Assembly: GCA_934047225.1 (NCBI GenBank)
Contig: OW204012.1
Location: forward strand, 1,488,001-1,552,000
From: Ypsolopha sequella
Taxonomy: Eukaryota > Arthropoda > Insecta > Lepidoptera > Ypsolophidae
Reading direction: 5' to 3'
Length of the DNA: 64,000 nucleotides
Shown here: in pieces, positions 55,802 to 64,000 of the stretch
How the letters are laid out: each line of letters starts with the position of its first letter
How positions within the stretch are numbered: position 1 is the stretch's first letter
The notes under the pieces: model-generated
What the model saw: only the letters and a program-made list of their open reading frames with translations
Told to the model about the DNA's origin: nothing
Database searches by the model: none
Made by a program: the position numbers and the translations under genes

Positions 55802-56093
55802 ACAAAGATTTCAAAAGTTTAGATGAGCTCTGGCACCTAAAATCTATTGCATTGTTTTTGAATGCGTGCGTTAACATAATGCCGACACGCGCACACTTAT
55901 AATCTGTCTACCTACGGTCAGCAAACTGATCAGACTACTAAAGTTGTTAAAATAATTAACTTTAAAAGCACTTAACGCGTCCTATGATGATGAGCACTGA
56001 TTCCAAACGTGTCAGCGTCACCCATTTAAAGGTGGAAACGTTTTGGTGCTGTCATATATGGTAAGGGATTATCTTTACTTTTGAAATCTTTGG
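55802..56093 (-). mobile_element. MITE with TIR ccaaagatttcaaaag (copy 2)
   Basis: Inverted relative of 7496-7806 with ttaaata at both flanks (55796-55802, 56094-56100). Confidence 0.75.
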
Positions 56094-56609
56094 TTAAATA
56101 TTTTATATTTATAACTACTTCCTGTAAGTTTAATTGATAGTGATTGCAACAACTGTAGTTAGATGTCTAGTATGAATCTTAAGAAAAAGCCAGGCGTAAA
56201 CGGGCCTCTTAAGTGAATTCTACCGCATACAAAACTGTACAGACTTGTCCGGCCACACAACGCCTAAATTATATGCCGCGGTAAAGCTTGTAGAATATTC
56301 GAGGACATAATTCGAGAACATTCTAGCATCGTCAGGAGTCTTTACGTCATGGGGATTGCCGACAGAAGCGAAAACTTTACTGTCAAAATAGCATGTCGGT
56401 GACGGTGACTTCTAATCATAGAGAAACTACCCCTAAAGAGGTGCATAACTTCTTGAGTGCAATGATGACACTTGGTTAGCATGTCGGTGACGGTGACGGA
56501 GCCCATAAGATTTCTCCTCTATCAAAAATCGCTCAACGCGCCCAAAGAAGTTTTCTCTTCAAAAACGGATCCCAATATAGGAATATATCAAGCCAAACAA
56601 CAACAAAAA

Positions 56610-56880
56610 AACCGGCCAAGTGCGAGTCGGACTCGCGCACGAAGGGTTACGTACCATTATCTGTAAAAACGGAAAAAAAAACAACCCTTCGTGCGCGTTT
56701 CCGACTCGCACTTGGCCGGTGTTTTAGTATTTGTTGTTATAGCGGCAACAGAAATACATCATCTGTGAAAATTTCAACTGTCTAACTATCACGGTTAATG
56801 AGATACAGCCTGGTGACAGACGGACAGCGGAATCTTAGTAATAGGGTCCCGTTGGTTACCCTTTGGACACGGAACCCTAA
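56610..56880 (+). repeat. Dispersed repeat with gagtcggactcg block (copy 3, with hairpin)
   Basis: accggccaagtgcgagtcgg near 56612 and ccgactcgcacttggccggt near 56702 form a strong hairpin, due to a partial inverted duplication of the repeat start; the rest matches copy 2. Confidence 0.7.
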
Positions 56881-57626
56881 AAACTGTATTCAATCGCAAA
56901 CCGTTAATGTCGTTAACTGATAATGCCCTAAAACTATTTATAAAACACCACCACTCCCCCCCCCCCATTTTTTCCCACTCTCCAGACCCACCGGGTAGGA
57001 TGGTACTACCAAGCCAACAAAGTTGCAAGGAATGCAGCAATTTCCTTTACAAAACGCATAATATAGCCGGTATCTAGCCGCCGGTACATTTGCCACAAAA
57101 CACGAACAAAACACATAATAAAAACATAAAAAAAAAAACATGAAAAAGCGGTCGTCTGTCCGTACGGAGTGCACCAGGTTCGAGTCAAGCCTCATTCCAC
57201 CGCACTGAGAGCGGTACAATCACTGCTATGTAGACTAGGAGCTGAAAACTTATTGTAGGTAAAGTCTGTTTTCTTTTTCTGTAAATTATCTGTCGTTGAA
57301 TAGACTTTTTAAAATCAAAATAGACTTCACAATAAATTTAGAGTATAATCAAATTCAAATTCAAGTTTATTTATTAACAGGACAAAAACAAAGATTGGCG
57401 TTCTCTAGTCCCCACAGTAGAATTCCCTGGGTGGTGGGGACTAGCTTCCTTTACTTGTCTCTTACATAAATTTGGTGTTCCATGCTGCTAGTTTGCTGAT
57501 TATACAAAATTAAAAACACAGATCTTAGCTACAATAAATTACTCAAATACCATTAATTACATTGAATTTAAAATTATAATAAATTGATTAAAATATGAAT
57601 ATTGATTTATATAATTTTGCACATTA

Positions 57627-57755
57627 AGGCGATATGCGAAATAAGTACTGGTGTTTCTTTTCTGTGTATTTCATGAAATACACGGAAAATTATAATCAGT
57701 TTCTGGTACATGCATTTTGACTATATCATCTAGGGTTTTGAAATTGGAAAACATG
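57627..57755 (+). repeat. Left part of the dispersed repeat split by the Penelope-like element
   Basis: gcgatatgcgaaata...gaaattggaaaacatg corresponds to 46268-46395; it resumes at 60939 with gaaaacatgtttgg. The duplicated gaaaacatg is the likely target-site duplication. Confidence 0.75.
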
Positions 57756-57848
57756 ATTTATATAAAAACGGCTCACCTCAATACGTGTTATGATCGGGAA
57801 AGCCGACCAGTTTCAGCAGATTTAGACTGCCTTCATCTGGTATGTGTG

Positions 57849-58251
57849 GTGGTTGGGCTTTGCCCGCGGTGTGGAAACCTGTGCTAAAAACAGTTACCGG
57901 ATCACTCACAGACTTTACTGAAAGTGACGTAGATACTATAAGTTCCGCGTGTTTATCGTTGTTTGGTGTCACTCCGGTAATTAATAACGCAAGCCCGGAA
58001 GTAACTAATTGTGCGGACGCCCTACCGGTCCGACCACCAATACCATCTGCATCGATGTCATCCCGAGCCCTGCGAGCCGCAGCCCGCAGTGTGAGGCGTA
58101 ACGTCGTCGCGTAAACGTCTTTACTCGCCCAGATGAAGGCAGTCTAAATCTGCTGAAACTGGTCGGCTTTCCCGATCATAACACGTATTGAGGTGAGCCG
58201 TTTTTATATAAATCATGAATTATCCTCAAGTCTCATTTAATTCTATAATTG
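57849..58251 (+). repeat. Penelope left long repeat (pLTR)
   Basis: Contains the ORF C-terminal coding region (57849-58114) and, downstream, the start codon of the next unit (58215), showing a head-to-tail partial dimer origin. Confidence 0.9.
58127..58167 (+). ncRNA. Hammerhead-ribozyme-like motif in Penelope repeat
   Basis: Core string C-AGATGA (58130-58136), stem II gcag/ctgc, GAAA (58155-58158), then a very short stem III and ggtc with cleavage expected after 58164; stem I gcc/ggc. This is the layout of minimal hammerheads reported in Penelope-like elements. One core base differs from CUGAUGA (U to A). Same string at 60814-60854 and inverted at about 57799-57842. Confidence 0.45.
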
Positions 58252-59480
58252 TTAACCTTTACGGCAAGGTATGTCAACAAAAAGTGAATCGTTTCACGCG
58301 CCTAAGAATTCGTCGACACAAACTTGAGTGCGGATTAAAATACTGTGTTGAGTGTCGTGATTGTGGCGTTATACCAAAGTTCGCGATAATCAAACCGGTA
58401 AAGTGCATTCGACATTGTGAGAAATTCTTCGAAGTGGCAAACAAGAAATTATTGGCGAATGTTATTCAAAACTACCGTCGGGATGTGGCTTTTGTAAACA
58501 GTGAGTTAATGCAATTACATTTGGAGTTATCAAATGCTTTAAGGAGTGACTTATGGGAAGTTTTAGATGCCATGACTTACAGCAGATCACAGGTAATTTT
58601 ACAAGAAGTTATCACAACACAAGCGAAGAAGTTGAAGCGCCTGCTCAAATTTGATAGGCAACAATCACATTCGCGTAATAGTAGTAACGCATTTTCAGGC
58701 GCGAACGTTGTTAACCTCTCGTCACACACGATTTGTGATGATACCTTTAATGCTTTATCGCGAGGGATAAATTTTGCACCTTCCCCTGACAAATTACCTG
58801 TGGAGAGTATTATTGCAAGCGTTGAAGATACAATCTTTCGTAATAAAATACCTGTTAACGATGCAGAATGTATCAGGCAAGATATTTCTACTCTGTTGCG
58901 CAAATCTAAACTACCTAAGCCGAACATATCTAAGCAAGAACTTTCTGCATTACATCGTTTGCGGAAAAATGACGAATTATTGGTGTTACCGGCCGATAAA
59001 GGCAATGCGACGGTTATCGTAAACACAATCGATTACGAATGCAAAGTCACGGAGTTAGTAAGTGATACCAGCACTTACAAAAAAGTCAACTACAATCCAA
59101 CATCCAGAGTGACAACAAAAGTACAAAAGCTCTTGGAGACATTGCCGGAACACGATCGGGAGCTCGTAAATCGTCTCAGACCCCGTAACCCTACTGCTCC
59201 AAAAATATATGGGCTACCAAAAATTCACAAGCCCAACTGGCCTCTTAGACCAATAGTTAGCCAGATTGATTCGCCGACATACAATTTGTCACGTCATATG
59301 GCAAACATTTTACAACCATTGACGGGGAAAACGAGTAGCTATGTGAAGGACTCAAGACACTTCGTTCAAATGTTGGATGATGTTCGTTTAAAGGACAACG
59401 AACTTATGGTTAGCTTCGACGTGACTTCCCTATTCACGAATGTATATACCTGTGGGAGAGACAGTAAATATCATCGCTGA
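58215..59480 (+). pseudogene. Penelope RT, N-terminal part (frameshifted)
   Basis: 421 codons from MNYPQVSFNS. Includes LLVLPADKGNATVIV, KIYGLPKIHKPNWPLRPIVS and FDVTSLFTN, the N-terminal and finger motifs of Penelope reverse transcriptases. The frame is lost at about 59440-59450 (atgtatata), just after the FDVTSLFTN motif, and ends at 59480. The remainder is in the next frame. Confidence 0.88.
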
Positions 59481-60801
59481 CCTATTGAAGGAAAATGATA
59501 TGCCTATAGAGTACATAAACATTATAGAATTTTGTCTTCGAAGCGGCTATCTGATCTGGCTTGGAGATTTTTACCTTCAAACTGACGGAGTGGCTATGGG
59601 TTCCCCCATAGCTCCGGTAGTAGCAAATATATTCATGGAGTGGTTTGAGCAAAAAGCTCTTCAGAATACACCGTATACTCCAAGATACTGGTGGCGTTAT
59701 GTTGACGATGTTTTTGCCATTGTCAATCGTAATGAAGTGGAACACATCACAGCACACTTAAATTCCATCCATCCTAAAGTAGCGTTTACTAGTGAGAGTG
59801 AAGTCAATGGTGTTTTACCGTTTCTCGACGTGTTGGTGGTACGAAGTCCCGGAGGCAGGTTGGAACACACGGTGTACAGGAAACAAACACACACAGACCG
59901 ATACCTGCGAGCCGACTCACACCATCACCCGAAACATCTCTCGTCCGTCCCTCGTACGCTTATTAACAGAGCACTGAGTCTGTGCGATCTGCAATATGTG
60001 GACGCTGAACTCAGTCATGTCAGAAACGTACTTGAGAGTAATGGCTACAACTGGAGGCAGTGTAACCGGATAGCGAACCAGTCCACCTATCAGCGCCCAC
60101 ATGTGGTTGAAAGAGCTCCGGTGTATCTTCCATTTGTGAAGGGTGTGACGGATAAAATAGGACATCTGCTTCGCCGGAAATACAGCATTAAAACATTTTT
60201 CCGTCCACCCAGTAGATTAAGGCAGTTACTGCGTTCTCCGAAGGACAAAGAGCCACTAAATACCCCCGGTGTTTATTCCATCCCATGTGACTGTGGCAAG
60301 AGTTACATCGGTGAGACGAGACGGAACGTGTCAACCAGACTGACGGAACACATTAGATGCATGAGAAAACTCGATTGCAACGGATCCGCCGTTGCAGACC
60401 ATGTCGTAAATTCGGATACTACACATTTTATGAGATTCGATAAAGCGAAAGTGTTAGTTCGTGAAAAGTTATTTGTGCCACGTAAAATTCGCGAATCCAT
60501 AGAAATAAGCCGACGTCCGAATTTCAATAGAGACAGTGGTTGGGCTTTGCCCGCGGTGTGGAAACCTGTGCTAAAAACAGTTACCGGATCACTCACAGAC
60601 TTTACTGAAAGTGACGTAGATACTATAAGTTCCGCGTGTTTATCGTTGTTTGGTGTCACTCCGGTAAATAATAACGCAAGCCCGGAAGTAACTAATTGTG
60701 CGGACGCCCTACCGGTCCGACCACCAATACCATCTGCATCGATGTCATCCCGAGCCCTGCGAGCCGCAGCCCGCAGTGTGAGGCGTAACGTCGTCGCGTA
60801 A
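59440..60801 (+). pseudogene. Penelope RT C-terminal part plus GIY-YIG endonuclease
   Basis: 453 codons. DGVAMGSPIAP and RYVDDVFAIV (YVDD at residues 87-90) complete the RT palm. After a linker, GVYSIPCDCGKSYIGETRR (GIY at about 277, YIG about 12 residues on) with a downstream E (TEHIRC) forms the GIY-YIG nuclease that nicks the target in this class. A His/Cys-poor C-terminal tail is repeated at 57849-58114. Both catalytic domains look intact. Only the junction with the first part is broken, so this copy would not make a full protein without a shift. Confidence 0.9.
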
Positions 60802-60938
60802 ACGTCTTTACTCGCCCAGATGAAGGCAGTCTAAATCTGCTGAAACTGGTCGGCTTTCCCGATCATAACACGTATTGAGGTGAGCCGTTTTTATATAAAT
60901 CATGAATTATCCTCAAGTCTCATTTAATTCTATAATTG
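60536..60938 (+). repeat. Penelope right long repeat (pLTR)
   Basis: 403 bp, near-identical to 57849-58251; the hammerhead-like core is at 60817-60823. Confidence 0.9.
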
Positions 60939-61230
60939 GAAAACATGTTTGGATAAATTTTCCTCGATAGAAATAATAGTTGAAATGAGGTCTTCAGACA
61001 CACTTTTTCTCCTCGTTTAACGATAGGAACAATATACAGAACTCAAACATATAATTAGGAGTGTTTTAACAATATCTAGAGATTTGATATTTAAAATGTT
61101 GCTAGCTATTTTAGTTTTTTTATAAAAATTATAAAACTAAAATTTTTCGCTTTCACCCCGAATCCGCTCCTCTCGCACTGAGCGTGTTTTCGCTTGGAGT
61201 GACAGTGACAAAAATAAAATTATCATAGCC
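60939..61230 (+). repeat. Right part of the dispersed repeat split by Penelope
   Basis: tttggataaattttcctcga...tctcgcactgagcgtgttttc; continues 57627-57755 and parallels 46268-47075. Confidence 0.75.
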
Positions 61231-61374
61231 TCTTAACAAACAGGCACAAGGGTAATTTTGGGCCTTTCATAGTTGTAACAGGAAGTCAGGAAGTGCGATA
61301 TGTCAGTCAGCTGTCAGTTACATCATTCACATGTACCACAAAGATAGCTCCGGTTTAAAACTATAGGACAAGAG

Positions 61375-61858
61375 ATGTTTTCTATTAAATTTGACAATAG
61401 GGCACCGTGTTATTTGAATGAATGTTATCGTATGTATGAGGAGGGAAGATATGACCTAGTTTTACACGACTACACCGACGTCAAAAGCTCTCCCTTTATA
61501 GAGCTGAAACTGTCAAATATTCGTGTTTTAACATTATGTGAATTTGTTGAATTTGAACATCATTGTGTTATTTCGTGACCTAAAAGTTTTACCATTCCCT
61601 TGCCTATATGTGTTTAAAATTGCCACTTTTGTCAGACAAAATACTCACTTATTTAAAAAGGCAAAATACATTTATCCCAGAAATAAACGAAACCCAAATA
61701 GATTGGTTATCCATCACAAACCTAATACAGAACTGTATAAAAATAATTGTTACGTCATATGTATTACCATTTATAACAAACTGAAACAAAATATACTCGA
61801 TCTCCTGTTGTTGAACATGTTTAAGGCGTATGACCACGCTAAATAAGCAACTCGATGT
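61375..61858 (+). pseudogene. LINE RT C-terminal remnant in two frames
   Basis: The frame from 61538 contains LKVLPFPCLYVFKIATFVRQ and IYNKLKQNILDL, resembling the C-terminal region of jockey/CR1 reverse transcriptases. The preceding 67-codon frame from 61375 is not recognised. With no catalytic motif, this is a degraded 5'-truncated copy. 61.9-63.1 kb beyond it is AT-rich with no supported gene. Confidence 0.5.
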
Positions 61859-63128
61859 GTGTCGATACAAATATCAACGGAAACAACATTGAAATAATGT
61901 TCATTTCAGCGTGCCTTGAAAAGTGGCTGTTACGACAACTACTGCGTCTCCGACTAGCGCAAAATAGGAGAAAATAATACTTCCCACATGGACGCCATGA
62001 ACGCAAAAAAAAATATTAAACTTAAATTTTTATTTTTATATCTAAAAATTTCCTATAATTTGGTGAAATAATTATTAAAATCGCTTTATGTGTTTGGAAG
62101 GAGTAAGAGAATTCTTGTGTTAATCATGTGAAACTTTCGATGACTTTCCATTTTTTCGTCAAAACTTACAATAGAAAAACAGTTTATGAAACTTAAAGTT
62201 TATTTTTGGCTCTATAATGCCTATCATAATATATATTTTTATGAAAGTTTTTGGACCACCCGTGTGGGAGTAGTAGGCTTTCAAAGACAGGTCCAAATTG
62301 AAGTTGGCGTATCCATTCGCCTTAAAAGTAGATTACGAAAATGGCTTCTGTAAAATAGTTTCTATTCGCTCAAAGAATTTGTAGATTGCTAGTACTCTTA
62401 ATATTTTGTGTTTGCTTGTGATTTTGCATGTAGGAATGTTTGTCTGACTGTGTGTTGTTTATAAACTTATGATTATAATTAAAAAAGAAATTTGTAACCG
62501 ATTAATGAGCGTTTTACTCATTGTTTTTTTTTTTCTTAGTTCATAGCTTTTCTCCAGATGGCGCTGTCCATGTCACCATAGATAAAAATGTGTTTCGTTT
62601 TAGTAGCAATCAATGTCAAAGTGGTTTGGATTTTGTCTTTAATTCTGTTGCTAAAGAATATGACAGTGCCATCTAGGAATCTTATTTAACACTAAATTAG
62701 ACATAAGAAAAACGCTCATTAAGTATGTGAGATGCAAATTTTATTGATTATTTTTTTTATATTTGCATGCTAACTTCTTATTAGCTGAATAAAGCGATTT
62801 ATGTGCATAACTTTCTGCCATCATATGTTTAGCCCTATTCTAAGCAAATAAAAGATTTATGATTTATGAAAAAATACGAATTACGAAAAAAACAAAATGC
62901 TATTTGCCATATTCGGCTTATTTGAGGAGTCGGCAGACCAGACCAGGCGCCAACAAAGAAGCATTCGCTTCAAAACAGTCGTGTATTTTGTTCGGGAAGC
63001 AATGTCACTTTTCTATGGAACAGCTGACTTTCATTTCATGATTTGAGGGTTGGCTCCATAGTAAAAGTTGTTTGTATTGACGAGTACTATGCTTCCGCAA
63101 CATCATATTAACACCCAGTATGTGTATA

Positions 63129-63391
63129 CAACGTGTAACAGATTAGTGTAACCATATTTGAAGACCTTATTAAGTCAATGGTATAGAACAACTTTTACTA
63201 TGGAGCAAACCCTGAAATCCCAAAAAAAAAACTGCCCTTCCATACATTTCGACCGAGCGGCATTGCATTTTTCTATGAAACAGTTTAATTTTTTCTTTCA
63301 AGATACAGTGTTTGTTCCATAGTAAAAGTTGTTCTATACCATTGACTGAATAAGCTATTCAAATATTGTTACACCTTTCTGTTACACATTG
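63129..63391. mobile_element. Hairpin MITE, GTGTAACAG family (copy 3)
   Basis: caacgtgtaacagattag ... ctttctgttacacattg, with the same arms as 31096-31367. A stray arm fragment lies at 63045-63080. Confidence 0.8.
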
Positions 63392-63504
63392 TATATTACA
63401 TAATAATTGTGATAACTTATGTAACTACTTTCATTTAGTTCTATTTAATGAAATTTTATCTATTTATTATGTACACCGCGTTTGCACCTTTTTTTTTCTT
63501 TTAA

Positions 63505-63652
63505 GAGTTCCTCCATCCAAAGATTGTCTGGAAGAGATTCCTTTTAAGTGATAATTACCACCAATTGTACCCTGTTTTTACTTTTTCTAATTGTCACTTT
63601 ACTTTGTTTTTTGGTGTGCAATAAAGAATATTGTATTGTATTGTATTTAATT
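63505..63652 (+). repeat. LINE 3' tail (aataaag, then attgt repeat)
   Basis: gttcctccatccaaagattg ctggaagagattcc ... gtgcaataaagaatattgta followed by a tattg/attgt microsatellite: a typical arthropod non-LTR 3' end. Confidence 0.65.
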
Positions 63653-63901
63653 TTCTAAGCACGTTATTAATCTATTCTGTTTGCACGCTTTTTAAAATGT
63701 TATAATGTCTAGCTCTTTGTCTACAAACATTAAGATGAAAACGCAAAATGCCCTTTTTGACTGCGGCCTCCTAGACTTTAGGGTTTCATTTACTATCTGG
63801 GTACTTTGTAAAATGTACTTGTGGCAGTACCCTCGTTATTTGTGGAGGTAAAAGTTGTAAATGTGTTTATTTTCGGTATTCTAATTGTTTAGTACGATTT
63901 T

Positions 63902-64000
63902 AAGGCGCTACGAAAAACAAATCGACACTTTGGAACTTGCATATCTACTTAAGTAAATAATGTATTATTTTGATAAAATTGTATATTATTTTTGGATTAT
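63902..64000 (+). repeat. Dispersed repeat cut by the window end
   Basis: aaggcgctacgaaaaacaaa...ttgtatattatttttg matches 18183-18280 inside the hAT-type element. The rest lies beyond the window. Confidence 0.65.

Larger units (their letters stand above)
57756..60938 (+). mobile_element. Penelope-like element with long repeats
   Basis: Structure: an inverted end fragment (57756-57841), a direct repeat 57849-58251, the coding region, and the second direct repeat 60536-60938. A partial inverted copy before the first repeat is a known Penelope arrangement. The direct repeats are 403 bp each with one difference noticed (taattaataa against taaataataa). The ORF is broken once by a frameshift. About 9-12 bp of target (gaaaacatg) is duplicated. 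Confidence 0.9.

Overview
The window looks like repeat-rich insect nuclear DNA, most probably lepidopteran. The reasons are its AT richness, clear spliceosomal introns, and a transposon mix that includes BEL/Pao, DIRS-like and Penelope-like elements, non-LTR tails, tRNA-headed SINEs, 8-bp-duplicating hAT-type MITEs and a Helitron-like end. The taxon is an inference; no marker gene fixes it. No rRNA gene, CRISPR array or convincing functional tRNA gene was seen. || HOST GENE. One minus-strand gene can be followed across the left two thirds of the window. Eight coding segments lie at 42368-42269, 42143-41198, 34998-34794, 34124-33704, 21488-20843, 17644-17443, 7393-7030 and 3701-3039. Splice sites and codon phases agree at five of the seven junctions. 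The other two (20843 to 17644 and 7030 to 3701) do not match in phase, so short exons were probably missed there. The predicted product is a charged, acidic protein of about 1180 visible residues. It has dibasic cleavage-like sites (SKRS, RKRR, TKRS, TKRQ, VKRS, VKRG), repeated W-[NS]-[DE]-D-D-Y motifs and small Cys/Lys clusters. I do not recognise the family. Its N-terminus is outside what could be traced. || TRANSPOSONS IN ITS INTRONS. A complete, very young BEL/Pao element (10193-16832; identical 164-bp LTRs; CTTAT target duplication) sits in the intron between exons 17443 and 7393. It lies inside an older inverted-repeat element that it split. A DIRS-like element (36078-41175) sits 22 nt downstream of the splice donor at 41198. 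It has inverted terminal repeats, an internal complementary region, an intron-containing gag, RT/RNase H and a tyrosine recombinase with two lesions. Many fold-back MITEs and LINE and SINE pieces fill the rest. || RIGHT PART (42.4-64 kb). Here there is no supported host exon, only repeats. The main element is a Penelope-like element (57756-60938; RT plus GIY-YIG) with 403-bp repeats carrying a hammerhead-ribozyme-like core, inserted into an older dispersed repeat. || MOST INTERESTING POINTS. Three tandem hairpins in the DIRS gag intron share a core but have different, individually perfect outer stems. Hammerhead-like cores recur in palindromic elements. The gag/pol frame change of the young BEL element lies at UUU-AGG, which recalls a +1 recoding site. 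The host gene encodes an unusual precursor-like protein.
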